DNA of 64,000 nt from the NCBI GenBank assembly GCA_026874595.1, contig CM049306.1, positions 57,418,019-57,482,018 on the forward strand. Reading direction: 5' to 3'. Positions 1 to 11,767 of the stretch are shown here, one piece after another. Source of the stretch: Sipunculus nudus (taxonomy: Eukaryota > Annelida > Sipuncula > Golfingiida > Sipunculidae). Under the pieces are notes generated by a model. The model saw only the letters and a program-made list of their open reading frames with translations, was not told the DNA's origin and made no database searches. How positions within the stretch are numbered: position 1 is the stretch's first letter; each line of letters starts with the position of its first letter. The translations under genes were made by a program, and so were the position numbers.

Positions 1-1558
1 AATGATTTAATATGAATGTATAACATTTAAGTGCATGAAATGAATTAGTAATAATTACTTTGGTATTTCTGTTGATTGCCATAAAAAAGTGTAGATAAAA
101 ATTTCAAGTTCAAAAGTTTTCTATACTCATATATATTGTCTTCCTGGTCCCCAAAAGTCAGGTTTCTTTGTCAAATAAAAAGAGTCTCATAGTTTGAATG
201 ATTGATTAGATTTATAAAGGTCAGACAGGCACTTCATATCAGGAGCCTTACAAAAAGTAGTAATCCTTGCGGCCACACAGCTGTGAACAAGGTGTTCTAC
301 AGTGTCTGTACACATTTTACTCTGAATAATACAGTGTAATGTTTCAATCTGAGGTTTCCATGACTGGTTTTGTAAACCTGATGTCGCATATTACAGATAT
401 TTACTAATGATAAAAACTAGTTGATGTTGTTGAGTGATGTGTGAGTATGAGATTTAGTCAAATGTCCCAGCAACAGATTTGACTTCTTTGTTTTTCCTGG
501 CCCTGTGCATATATAAGCTGAAATCACTTTCAATCCAAGGAAAATTGTCTGTCAGCCACGGTGAAAAATTGTGGGGGACAGTAAAAAAGTTAATAACTCA
601 TGTTCTTGTGGACAACCTGCATATGATTGCCATGAACACCGACCTAGTATGTAGCTCAGATCAATTACTGTTAATTCATCCAGTCAGTGGAAAGTATATA
701 CATGCTTGATGTAATGCACATTTGAGCTATCTGGGTGCAGTATCTAGTACAAGGGACTATGTGTGGCCTTTTAGTCCGTCTGCCATAAGGAAGGAGGACT
801 TCTAAAATGGTACAAGCCTGTCTCTCCATCCCTCTGTCTTTCCTGCTCCATCACTGATGCCACACTTTCCTAGTTAAACATATGGTGGTTGACTACATGT
901 ATTTGAGCCTCTAGTCTAGCCCCTAGTTTTGGGGACAAGGGCTGTGTGTTAGCTAATAAAATATTCATGTATAATATATATGAAATAAAGTTGAAGATGG
1001 GCAGAGGCAGACAAGTAAGTTGTAAAGGGCATCCATCCTCATGACTTGTGATTTGAAAGCATTTTCTGGCCCCTGTATAATAACATATATCATTAATCAT
1101 ATGCTTACCTTAATTCTCATTCAATAGAAAGTGCCTCATACAAATTATGGTCCTTCCTTATAAAAATGTTAATAAAACATAATGAGAATGGTCTATGAAT
1201 CAATTGTACAACTGTGATTTATGGGATGTTTATAATCAAAATTTAACGTACAAAGTGATACTAGTACTTACTACATTGTGAAAGATTTATGCGTGCGATT
1301 CCGGATTCTTACAGTGAGTGATCTTTGCACACAGATTAAGATTGCGCAGAGTGCTGTGGCAGTGGTTAATAGTTAGTTTTCAGTCCATACGTACAGCATC
1401 AATAATTCCAGCCAGTTGAGTAGCTGCTCATGATTTATCTGTAGAGAATAAATCTATGATGTTTGATGTAGTGTTTATAGATGCAAACAATAAGAGCTCA
1501 CCCCTAGATGTAAAGATCCCTGTATTCATGTCACACCTGTATAAAAACAAACACAGCT
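1..1558. other. Intronic or upstream sequence, no gene seen
   Basis: AT-rich sequence with no recognisable coding exon or RNA gene. It lies upstream of the 3046 exon of the AHCYL-like gene. That exon enters in phase 0 with a normal acceptor, so this stretch is most likely intron leading from a first exon left of the window. The short open frames here have no recognisable family or splice support. Confidence 0.5.
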
Positions 1559-1672
1559 GGTGTAACAGACCAGAATATCCCCCCTTGATTGTATACCTTG
1601 GTATAATCTGGCCCAGACCAAACTATACCCAGGCATAAACTTGGCAGGGGGTATAAACTAGCCTGTTACACC
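1559..1672. mobile_element. Short fold-back (MITE-like) element
   Basis: The ends are inverted copies: GGTGTAACAG on the left and CTGTTACACC on the right. The similarity continues about 24 bp inward to a C-run/G-run pair. The interior repeats 'tatacc' motifs. No clear target-site duplication is visible, so the superfamily is not assigned. Confidence 0.5.
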
Positions 1673-1822
1673 GACTCTCAGGAGGGGTTACTAAGATATT
1701 GATACTGCTTTTATCTTCACATTCATGTTTTTTTTTAGATGCTTGTCATTTACACAGAACAGATTGATCTCTATGTTCAAATATTTTTGTGTATATATCT
1801 CTCTCTCTATCTATATAGTATA

Positions 1823-1976
1823 CCGTGAAATGTGTAATAAGAAAACCTGTGGGACTGACCAAAAGTAGTCTTAATTCACAAGTACTAGTCAGGTCAGTTA
1901 TTACCAATGTGACTGCTTTCGGCTCATTTAATTAAGGGTGGTTTTGATAGGTAGTACTTATTTGGACAGGTTCCAA
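1823..1976. mobile_element. Degenerate Tigger-like MITE
   Basis: It begins TA-CCGTGAAA, close to the Tigger/pogo terminus CAGTGAAA. It shares the internal block GACC/GGCC-AAAAGTAGTCTTAATTCACA with the better preserved copy at 34378-34480. The right end (ACAGGTTCCA) is an eroded inverse of the left. No coding capacity. Confidence 0.4.
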
Positions 1977-2457
1977 TGTCAGGTGTCTAGGTGTTTTAAT
2001 ATATAAACAGCATTGCATAAATTGACCCATAATTCAGGTCTGTATGGATGTGACAAGTATGGATGTGACATACACTTAGGTTTAAAACAGGTTTGTGATA
2101 AAAACCAAATGGACTGTCTTATTATGTCTCCCTTACCATAAGGGGGGGGGGGGGCGCATATTGTTCCATGACAACTTCAGCTCTTTGTTTGGCAAATTCT
2201 ACATAATTTCTGCTATTTAATTTTTGACATTCCTGGTATGCTGGTACCAGGGTCTTTATATGTACACTGATACTACACAATAATCTAAAAGCAGGTCTCT
2301 GCTTACAGTGGAAATATACTACATTGATAATGGTTTGTAAATTTTATCAACACATAAGATTATTGAATATATTGGATATAACCTCTCTTGTGGAGACAAA
2401 TAAATACAGTCAGTCCCAAAAAATGTTGAAATAAATATGCTGACTGTCAAAGTGATA

Positions 2458-2830
2458 CTGTGGTTGGCTTTATTTTCGCGAGGCTGAAATTTCGCGATTT
2501 CTTCATTTTGACCGTTTCGCGAGGGTTTCATTTTCACGATTACACAAGAACATGTAAAATATAAGTAAAGCAGGATTTTACAATAGCTACCTCATTGCTG
2601 GTCTAGTCATTAAATTTGTATCATAATCGATATGTATCACAGTCTGTGTGTTCGGCTAATGCATGGGCGAATTACGAAACCAGGCACATGTTAGGATGCT
2701 GATCAGGTTGTTTTCAGAGGTCATCTTAGTTGATGGGGCATCTCATTCCCGAGGGTTTCATATTCGCGATTATTTCACATTCACGAATATCGCGAAATTA
2801 AAACCCTCCCGGATAAAAAGGCAACCACAG
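2458..2830. mobile_element. TA-flanked MITE with CGCGA-rich arms
   Basis: The left end CTGTGGTTGG and right end CAACCACAG are inverted repeats, each bordered by TA (2456-2457 and 2831-2832). This fits a Tc1/mariner-type TA target. Inverted similarity continues into TTTCGCGA / TCGCGAAA and AGGGTTTCAT blocks. It is about 373 bp and non-coding; the open frame across its right half is a by-product of the repeats. Confidence 0.65.
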
Positions 2831-3045
2831 TATGTTGTGGACTCAATCCCTTATTGCGCAGAGGTCATCTTTTGAAAATATAATGTACTGATAACACATC
2901 TGTATACATTGAGGCCATAGGTGAGATGTTTCATATGATGTGATAGCCTGTAATGGCTTTTTTATGTTATCATTAAATAACAAAAATTGTTTGTGTTAGA
3001 TGTTGCAAAATGAAGTTTGCTGAAGATATTTTATTATCTTTGCAG

Positions 3046-3136
3046 GAAATAAAGTTCAAGACTTTGACCACTAAAGGCAGAAGTCGTATCCATGGGCGTT
3101 CAATCTCAGCCTCGTCCACTGACAGCTACAGTTCAA
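3046..3136 (+). CDS. AHCYL1/2 (IRBIT)-like internal exon, serine cluster
   Basis: A 91-bp exon with acceptor ttatctttgcag and donor GTAAGC, entering in phase 0 and leaving in phase 1. It encodes 30 residues, EIKFKTLTTKGRS... ending [13 protein letters not shown]. This matches the regulatory segment of vertebrate IRBIT (…[23 protein letters not shown]). In IRBIT that serine cluster is phosphorylated (priming Ser68, then Ser71/74/77), which enables binding to the IP3-binding core of the IP3 receptor and to other partners. The cluster is retained here with one Q-to-A change. The exon has no ATG, so it needs an upstream first exon, which I do not find between 1 and 3045. It can splice in frame to 39350 (36 kb intron). 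Identity is firm; exact isoform use is inferred. Confidence 0.88.
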
Positions 3137-3814
3137 GTAAGCACTGACAGATTTTAACAGTTTCCCATCTGGAGCACCACCAAGGCATATGTCATGAACT
3201 AATCCATATCTATTTGTAGGCGTATGAAACACCACTCTAAAATGATGCCTGGGACTCCTTCATTTGGGCCCTATTCCTGATATCAGAGATGCATGTAACA
3301 GGTTTATTTTCAGTTTTAAACATTTCTAGAATGACTACCATAAATATTCTAAATTTCTTTTTCATTTGCATGAGAATACCTTCATGAATATGTGTCAAAT
3401 TGTAATCTTGTGCATGCCAGGGGCACATGGTGTGTCCTTTTGATGCTACACATGGATCTAGTGCTTAGTCCATATTATTAAACCTCCTTGGGTTTAATAA
3501 AGACCATTGCTTGGTGTAAAACCTTATCATAGCTTGCTTTGATTTATTTGTACACCATGAAAATCTGTTAGACATCTGGTAGCAAGCTACACAATGTCCC
3601 ACATATCCTTTGTACCACCAGCATATGTTAATCTGAGTATTAAAAACTCACCTGCAGTTCTTTTTCATTGATATTACTGTCTCTAGAAGAAGATCATGTA
3701 ACACATAAGCTGTGGATTAAAAAAAAATTGTAGGCTTACACTTAGGTTAAATTTGCTGAAATTTGTATTTAAAAGCAATTTTGGTGGGTTTTAAAATTCA
3801 TTTGTGTATTTCTT
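3137..3814. other. Intron, nothing recognised
   Basis: AT-rich non-coding sequence between the serine-cluster exon and the first family A HINE. No exon, RNA gene or clear repeat border seen. Confidence 0.6.
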
Positions 3815-4964
3815 TCCGCCCAAACAAAGTTTTGCAGATACTGTGTTTTTGACCGGGTTCCGCCGCCTTGTTCTTTTCCGGAATAGCACGCTGAGACCAC
3901 TGGACAGATTTTTTCGAAACTTTACACGAATATCGGGACACATGTGAACTGGTGCCAAAATATTTTGCGTTGACCTCTGACCTTTCCTGCTTTCAGTGCG
4001 TCCATCTGTGCGTCTGTTTTGACACATTAACCCACATATCTCGATAACTGTTTGATAGATCAGGAAAAAATTTTTTGCACAAATGCAGCCCTTGGATAGC
4101 TTTATAACATACATAAAAATGGTGGCGCCACCTGCAACCATTTTTGCACAGCGTCCATCTGCTCATCTGCCTTGGGATAAAATCACTTATATCTCTGCAT
4201 TGGTTGGACTTATCCACCTGAAATTTTGCATGTGTATACATCCTTGACAGCTTTATTGATTTTAGGACAGGTGGTGCCACCTACATTCAGGTTTACACTG
4301 CAGACATCCAAGCTCATATCTCGGGAACCGTTTGACTGATTGGGCCAAAATTTCGCACAGGTCTAGATCTCACATAGCTCTTTATCATAGGCAAAACTGT
4401 TGGCGCTACCTGCAACTATTTTTGCACAGTGTCCGTCTGTTTGTCTGCAATGGGGAAAAATCACTCATACTTTGGCAGTGGTTTGACTTATCTGCCTCAA
4501 ATTTTGCAGGTTTTTACATCTTGGATAGCTTTCTGGATTTTGTGGCAGTTGGCTCCACCTACATTTATGTTTATGTGCAGACACCTAGGCTTATTTTTAG
4601 GGAACTGTTTGACCAATTGGGCCAAAATTTTGCATGTGTATAGATCTCACATAGTTCTTTATCATACGCAAAACTGGTGGCGCCGCCTGCAACCATTTTT
4701 GCACAGTGTCCGTCTGTTTTTCTGCTGTGGGATAAAATTACTCATATCTTGACTTTTTGCATATGTATACAACTTTTACAGCTTTCTGGATTTTGTGGTA
4801 GGTGACACAACCTACATACACATTTCAGCTGCAGACATCCATGCTAATATGCAACACACCTCACTCTATTTCCCCTTGCCACTCAATCCATGCCTAACTT
4901 CACCCATCCCATTCTGATTTCGGCAGATACACTTAGTCGCTTGTCGAGACTACCCGTATTCTAG
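3815..4964. mobile_element. HINE/Helentron-like element family A, copy 1
   Basis: Non-autonomous rolling-circle-like element, diverged. The 5' end is TTCCGCCCAAAC…TTTTGCAGATAC, a damaged version of the hairpin GTATCCGC…GCGGATAC. The 3' end has GGCAGATACA, then the stem-loop TAGTCG-cttgt-CGA(ga)CTA, eight bases, and CTAG|TT. The core is about 2.5 tandem units of roughly 280 bp. Each unit carries two versions of the palindrome AGGTGGCGCCACCT, with centres near 4126, 4275, 4404, 4553, 4681 and 4806. Short open frames inside (for example 4332-4752) follow the repeat unit and are not genes. Confidence 0.75.
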
Positions 4965-5700
4965 TTTTACATGGTGTTATACAAATTTGAGAAGAATGCA
5001 AAGAAATATTTAAAAATCAAAAAAATATTTAAAAAATTCAGTATCCATATCTGGAAAGATGAGTGTAGTGATGAGTGGAAGTGCTCTACAAGGTGAAAGT
5101 CCATCAATAATGAGTTATCATACCTGGAGCCATACAGGTTACTTTGGAGTCGAAACATAAATGAAAGCAGATAATCTAGTCTTGAAAACTATGCTTTTTA
5201 AAAGTTGTTTGCTATTTTCATATATTCATGGAAACTGGTCACTCATAAAAATTTTAAGCCACAGAAAAAAACAGACTCCACATTGTGCCATAGTTATCAT
5301 CTAATGGGGCTGTCTCACTAAGGCGACTGTTCAGGTGACTACTGGTGAGCAGGCTGTTGCCACATGGTTGTAAGGGTGTCACCTATATGGTTGGAAGTCT
5401 CCTGAAGGCACCCAAAGACTTCTGGCCTCTTTCCTGTTGCCACTGGATTTTCATAATGTTTCAGATTCCCAGGAGACAGCTTGTAGCAGGTGGATGTAGC
5501 ATGAATTCAGATCTCGAAAAGTTGTCACCAGCGTGGTCGTAAGTTGTTGTAGGTGTGGTCGTAGGTTGTTGTAGTGATTGTCCTTTGTCACATTGATTGT
5601 GTCGCTGGCAGCTTGACGTCAGATAAGCATCAAGTTGTTGTAGTTTGTCGTACCCTGTCGTAGCAGGAATCCTGTCACCGGTTTTTAAGTGACCTCCTAC
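4965..5700. other. Non-coding; short GTCGTA/GTTGTA repeats
   Basis: AT-rich from 4965 to 5290. From 5290 the sequence is less AT-rich and contains a near-tandem of about 22 bp at 5535-5580 (GTGGTCGTA-gttgttgta) and scattered GTCACC/GGTGAC motifs. No coding sequence recognised. Confidence 0.4.
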
Positions 5701-6110
5701 AACCATGAAGATCTCCAGCAGTTGCCTTTAAAGTCGGCCACGTGTATACGCTCCTGAGGCAGCGGAAATCTTGCGCTTCTAAAGAAGCAACTGATTTTCA
5801 TGCTGCCAGCTTTGACCGTTTATGATATATTTAGACACCAGATGGCGGTTCGTTGTAAGCTGAAAAAAAACGTGTGTATGATGTGACAAGCAGCCAACCA
5901 GATGCTAATAAACAAATGAACATGATTGGCTCCGTGTATTCCTCGCTTGGCTGTGTCTTCCACCACAAGGTCTCATCTGATTGGACAAAAATTACAGTGC
6001 TCCCCTCTGGTGTAGCAATTCAGGATACGAGGTCTTAACAAACAGCGCTTATAGGTAGTAAGCCTATAGTTAAAGCGCTGTGTAAAGAGCGTAAAGTGGC
6101 ACAGCCCAAA
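5700..6110. promoter_or_regulatory. CpG-richer patch with CCAAT boxes
   Basis: This patch has more CpG than its surroundings. It contains a CACGTG E-box near 5738, a YY1-like AGATGGCGG near 5842, and two inverted CCAAT boxes (ATTGG near 5925 and 5980). These are promoter-like ingredients, but no start codon or donor compatible with the downstream gene is evident. It could be an unannotated transcription start or an old element. Weak evidence only. Confidence 0.25.
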
Positions 6111-7768
6111 AAGTGTTACAAACATGGTTGGATACAGGATCTAATAAGGGGAGGGGGGGCTGGGGGGGGGGGGGGGGGGTTCAGTACCCAAGCACAGGAA
6201 ATCAAGTGTGCCAGGAGTGCTGGTAGACCTTATACATAAAGAAAACAACACCAGAGACTTAATCAGGCACAGCTTTTCAGACTAAATCGGGCACTGCCTT
6301 TCAGTATTAATCATATATTATTGTATATTCCAGCTTTTATTTAAAAAAAAGAAGGGGTGTGCCCCCTGAGGCCCCCTCTAAACCTGCCCCTGACAAGATA
6401 CATTGTATTTTCTATATAATTCCCTCAATTAATGCAGTTTCCAGCTGATAGAGATACCCATCCTCGGAAAGAAAGAAAAATTCTAGTTTCTCTCACCCAG
6501 CTTTCTAAGAACACTTACTGTAGACTCAGAAATTTTCATTAGAGTGGAAATGTTGTTTTAGATAGATTGTTTACTTAGATTTGAAATAAATTTGTTTCCT
6601 TTAATATGCTTAAAGCTAGGTTCTTTGTCATTTTGTTATAAATTAGGTTCATTCATTACATTTACCCAGCCACTTACAAAAATTGTACCAAGGGAATAGT
6701 GAAACAATTAAGCTTGTTTCTTGCTTGAATGAGCTGGGTGCTTGTTTATAATAAAATTGAACATAAAGCATAAAATATTTACCGATGATCAATTTAGTAT
6801 TCATGTAATGGAAGCATAGAGTGTTTTTTTCCAGGCCACTGCTTGATAACTTTTCTCATTTCTGAGATATTTACAGAGATGGCAGAAATAGTACATTTCA
6901 TGCTCCCTAGATGGCAGCACCAGTGTGATCCCAATGTGAACTAACTGTCATTGATAATGCCCCATGGCAGGTGCTCTGTGGACCCTTTATAGGTTGGGAT
7001 GTAGATACTTAGAGCTCAGGGGATGATACATTGGTTTTAAGTGGACTTTGTAGATGTGATAGGTGAAAGTAATGAGAGGTGAGCCAGGATCTGGTGAGTG
7101 GTGTGGTCTGTCTTTACTGCCACCAGCATGCCTCAAGCTAGACGGCCAGTCCTCAGAGCTGATGATGGTATGTTTACCTGACATGTTACCTGTATAAAGT
7201 GTGACATGCTGGGGCCTTGAAACCCACAGAGTCATGCTCAGGTGTAGATCATAAAAAATGCTTCATGTTAACAATGTTGTATATATAAAAGTGTGAAGTG
7301 GAACTAATTAATGATACGTAAGTGTTAATTAGGATTGCTACTTTGAAATACACTTTGTTATCATGTACAGGTGAGGTGAAGGTAATCCAGTTTAGTACTA
7401 AATATAGCACTATGATGTGATTATGAAATGTCAGGCCTGAACTTTGTGACAATTACTTGTCTGTGACAGGCTCTGTTAACATATATAAAACAAAATGACC
7501 AGGCTATAGCTATCATACTGTAATCATGTTTAGTATATTCTGGTATCACTGTATGTATACACCTGATAGCCACAACAACTATTCCATAGGGCAGAATCCT
7601 ATCCCTTAACATCATCTCCCCATGCAGTGTTATTACCTGATTCATTATTGACTTATTAAAGTGTTTTAATACATCACATTCAGACAACAAATTAAAAAAA
7701 AAAAAAAAACAGCCTGACCACTTAAATATTCCAGTTTGCATGAGAGCTACATCTGGTTAGAACTTGTA
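6111..7768. other. Intron, nothing recognised
   Basis: Contains a G homopolymer tract (about 6148-6180) and otherwise unremarkable AT-rich sequence. No exon-like block with plausible splice sites and a familiar protein was seen on either strand. Confidence 0.5.
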
Positions 7769-7944
7769 CAGTGAACCCCGCCTTGCAACCACCCTGCAAT
7801 TTAGACCACCCCAACAATTACAACCACTTTTCTTGGTCCAGAATATACGATTCACGTAACTTACAGTTTCACAAATATGACCACTGCCAAATTACCACCA
7901 TTTTGGTCAGTCCCCAAGGTGGTCATAATTGTGGGGTTCCACTG
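7769..7944. mobile_element. Tigger/pogo-type MITE
   Basis: A 176-bp non-coding element with inverted ends CAGTGAACCCCG… and …GTGGGGTTCCACTG, flanked on both sides by TA (7767-7768 and 7945-7946). The CAGTG…CACTG ends and TA target are those of Tc1-mariner/pogo (Tigger) elements. An open frame at 7771-7995 crosses its border and is not a gene. Confidence 0.7.
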
Positions 7945-8043
7945 TATATTTTTTCCAGCCCTGTCGAAATAAAACCTAAAATCCAGAATGTTTAGTTATA
8001 AAATATCTGTTTTATTATTATACAGTTACATTCATCCACATTC

Positions 8044-8044
<1 letters not shown>

Positions 8045-8077
<33 letters not shown>

Positions 8078-8105
8078 GCCCCCCCCCCAATGTCCCCCCC
8101 CCCCA
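8045..8105. repeat. (TA)n microsatellite plus C homopolymers
   Basis: A run of TA dinucleotides is followed directly by two C tracts. Confidence 0.9.
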
Positions 8106-8919
8106 ACTTTTAAGAACACACTGTAGCCTATGGAAACCTTTACTGCCCCCTCAGACTTTACTACCGTAATGTCTACATCAGTTCGTATCCTTCATTAGTT
8201 CGCACACTATAAAATTCCTGAATCATATTTTTCAATATTACATATATGAATTCGTACACCAACATACTGACTGTGCCGATATTAGCTATTGCCGGTGACC
8301 ACCGGCAGTCTGTATAAACAGTAATTGTAGCTATGATTAAAACGGCTTTGCATGCGGAGATGAATCAAAGGTCTACGCTGTTCACCTGATAATAACACGT
8401 CTTTAGTGCGTGGCAGTAACATGATAATTTATCGGAACAATTTTATCAGATTTGCGACTTCATGTATGTAAACAGGAAAAACTGTCGCTTAACTGATACC
8501 GATGGGCCATCTTTGCTTCAGACTTGTTACAGCATGAATGTTATTTGAACAATAGAACTCAAGATAAAAATGTGTTTTTAATCGATAATATTTTGTTTAC
8601 TCAATAATAGAATAAGAAGGATTTGTAAGTGGGACATAAATCACATTAGCTGATGATCATATACTAGTAATCCACTTGGGACAAACCTCGCACAGACCAC
8701 TGATCACAAGCATGACCTGGTGCTACAAGACATCAAAGGTTAAATGGAGATCGTTAAGAGTGCTTTGAACTGCAGCTACAAAGGATATACTGCTGTCTTC
8801 TAGAGTTTTTATTTGATAAATCCCGGTAATGTCCGTGAAATAATTTATTTTTTTCCCGCTGTATAAATCTTATAATTATATCTCCCAAATAAAAACTTCC
8901 GTGTAATTCGTTGGTTGGT

Positions 8920-8990
8920 GTGGCCATTTAGTTAGAGGCGCAAGAACAGGTATAGTGTGAATTATGTGCCCCTGGTTCAAACCTATCAGT
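8920..8990 (+). other. tRNA-like A/B-box block (SINE head or tRNA relic)
   Basis: TGGCCATTTAGTTAGAGGCG resembles a pol III A box and GGTTCAAACC a B box. The spacing is tRNA-like. I cannot fold a complete cloverleaf with a paired acceptor stem, so this is not called a tRNA gene. It lies inside the 8164-9815 TIR element. Confidence 0.3.
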
Positions 8991-9169
8991 TTTTTCCCCC
9001 ATTTATTTTATTCCTCCGTCCCAGTTTAAAAATATGATAAACATATATTTTTTTTCATTTATTTCTTTCCACTGAAATTACCAAACAGGTAAAATAAACA
9101 TTTTATTTATTGAAATATATAAATAAATCTAGTGAGATTACATATTCACGGCTGTAATAAGTTCACTTG

Positions 9170-9183
9170 CCGCCAGGTGGCAC
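9170..9183 (+). promoter_or_regulatory. CTCF-like motif
   Basis: CCGCCAGGTGGCAC matches the vertebrate CTCF consensus CCGCGNGGNGGCAG closely. Binding in this organism is unknown. Confidence 0.3.
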
Positions 9184-9817
9184 CCTGAATAAATTTCATA
9201 AATGCCCTAAGAAAATCACCATTACCATTTTTTTAGAGCGTATTCTGCAATCCATACAAATAATGTTCGTAAATGAATTAAATGTTGCCATGAAGTAATA
9301 CAAAACAATAGCCCATTTTCTTACCGCTAATGATGTTACGCACCGCTGTACGCCGTGAGAGACCCCTGGCTAATGATGTTTTCCTTTCATGTCCAAACTG
9401 TGAAACACTTCGTTGCTTGTTTGTTTACCAATAATTTATTTGATGTGTAATATTAAGGTGATCAGTGACTCCTGTCAATTTTGTTTGCACCACAGCCGTG
9501 ATCAAATAAATGTGGTAACATACTAATGAGGTACAAATTTAACAGTTGGGGGTAATAAATTACTGAAGTTCTATTGCCGGTAGCTGGATTTTTGACGATC
9601 TTTATGATCTTTTGTGCCGGTCTGTTGGGCAAGTGTTAAATAATAATTAACATGAGAGTTGCCGTACATCCTCTATTATCGCCCATCACCGGTTCTCAGG
9701 CGTCAAATGATCTTCTCTCCTGCAATATTCTAATTTTTCATATTTTACATATAATAATTCACACACTGAGAAAAATAATTATTTTTTCCTGTACGAATTC
9801 AAGTAGACATTACGGTA

Positions 9818-11593
9818 ATTGATTAAATAAGGCAACCACCCTACAGATGCTTCATGTCATTGCCTTTTACATATTTACAACTGGGCTAATGAGTGAATAA
9901 CATAACATGTATATCTGACACAGCATATGTGAGGACCTACATGTGTTTCTCCATATGTTCCAAGAAATACAAGATGTCACAAGTAATCAAAGAGCAATTT
10001 TGTTTTATAACCCTGTGTATGGTGAATTGATGTTGGAATGTTGATCAGGACAGTACAAATAAAGTGAGCCCATATACCTGTTAGATCCATAAAATTTATG
10101 CAGGCCAGGTTGAATTCCCCCATGTTGGAACTTAATTGGTAAATAGGGGACATTTTATACTCAAATAATAACAACATTTAATCATAAAAATTAATATTAT
10201 GGTATGTGCAAAATATACAAGAGCATTGTTGCTCTTCAACAAAATGTGTTTTCCACATGACCAACAGATCATTATTAGGGCATAATTCCTAATTGTAAGT
10301 CAAATTAAAATTAAATTGATCAGGCAAACACGCACTCCAAGACATCTAGTTTAAATTGATCAGACAATGGCCATGCAGAAACCGCTAGGGATGATTTTAT
10401 CTCGATATAAGACAAAAGGAGTACTTTGGTCCAAGTCATTTTTTCTAAGTACTCAAATAAGAAATCAGGACTTGTGTCCACATGTATTCTGAGATATTAT
10501 TAGTTATTCATGTAGCTGTTAGGTATGTCTGTTAATGTTTTAGATATTTAAGATAATTCTCATGCATGTATTAATTGTACATGTAACTATATGCAAGGTG
10601 TTCTTTACAATGATGTATAATGGTCTCACATTAATTACCAGATTAATTGTAAAACCATTACACCATCTTTTATACAAATACCAAATGGGAAGTAACAGAA
10701 AAAGATCGTTACTTTCTGATTTTGTAATATTTTCAATTTAAAAGTGTAGTCCATACTTGAGTCCTTTGTGAAACCCACTGGAACAAATAGTTAACTGCAT
10801 ACAGTATTTGGTTTAGGAATACAGTATTTGACATGCTTGTAGTATCAAATTGGCTTTAGCTATTACACCAGAAACATGATAAGTATATCAATTACCTAGG
10901 GTTGTTTGATTAGTGTTTTGATAATTTGTAAATTCCTGGAGTGTTCATTGTGGTGTGCCAGTGCACAGTTGCTTGAATCCCTGTTTATGGCTGTGATTTT
11001 TATAAAGAAATCAGTTAAAAAAAAAAACAAGAAATGGAAGAAACTGTCACAAAAGGGCAGAAATTCAACATAGGTTGTCTCTTCAACGTGGATTTCTTTT
11101 GGACCTTATTGGTTTCTTGTCATTTTCCCTAAAATAAGGATTCAAACAACTAGCTCTAGATATTGCAGTAAGAAGAGAGAAATGTACCTGTGTCATTATG
11201 ATTGGTGTCTATTGGCAGTAAATTCCTGTTGACTTCACTGTGGTATGTCACTGTCAGTGTAGTTAATTCTTCCCTTTATCATGATGTACTCCTTTTGAAG
11301 CTTTAGTTCAGGTGTTAAGGAGGTTATTCAATTGTTTCATACTGTATTTTAAAGATGTCAATTCATTTACCTGGCATATCAAGTATACATAGAATATAGC
11401 CTTCCATGTAAATGTAATAGTACCTGACCAAGATTTTGTTCTGAAGCCATTTCCTTATACCTGTACTCAGTTGAGTAGAAATGAACTTGCTCCAGGAATG
11501 ATCAGGGACACAAAAGAAGACAAAAACATAGAGTCTAGACTGCTGTCAAAATTCAAGACAATGACCAACAATGAAAAGATCTAATTTATTTGT
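9818..11593. other. Intron, nothing recognised
   Basis: AT-rich sequence without recognisable exon, RNA gene or bordered repeat. Confidence 0.5.
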
Positions 11594-11595
11594 GT

Positions 11596-11767
11596 ACAGA
11601 GAATGTTGGATATCAGATCATTTGTAAGATTGTTTCAGTATACTGAGAATGTTGGATATCAGATCATTTGTAAGATTGTTTCAGTATACTGAGAATGTTG
11701 GATATCAGATCATTTGTAAGATTGTTTCAGTATACTGAGAATGTTGGTATCAGATCATTTGTTTCAG
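11596..11767. repeat. 46-bp tandem repeat, about 3.7 copies
   Basis: The block GAATGTTGGATATCAGATCA starts at 11601, 11647, 11693 and 11739, so the period is 46 bp. The first three copies are almost identical, and the last is shortened. The homogeneity suggests a recent expansion. Confidence 0.9.

Larger units (their letters stand above)
8164..9815. mobile_element. 1.65-kb non-coding TIR element with TA target
   Basis: Inverted ends start CCGTAATGTCTAC and stay similar for about 24 bp, to TTCGTA, with roughly three mismatches. Both ends are bordered by TA (8162-8163 and 9816-9817). No transposase-like frame is visible, so it is probably a non-autonomous or decayed DNA transposon. The interior holds a perfect 7-bp hairpin (GCCGGTG-ac-CACCGGC near 8291-8306), a tRNA-like pol III block (about 8920-8990) and a CTCF-like motif at 9170-9183. 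Confidence 0.6.

Noticed and set aside
4332-4752. Two overlapping frames of 103 and 107 codons
   Set aside because: They lie wholly inside HINE family A copy 1, follow its repeat unit, and have no known domain.
8920-8990. A complete tRNA gene
   Set aside because: Pol III boxes are visible, but I cannot pair a full acceptor stem or define an anticodon arm with confidence.
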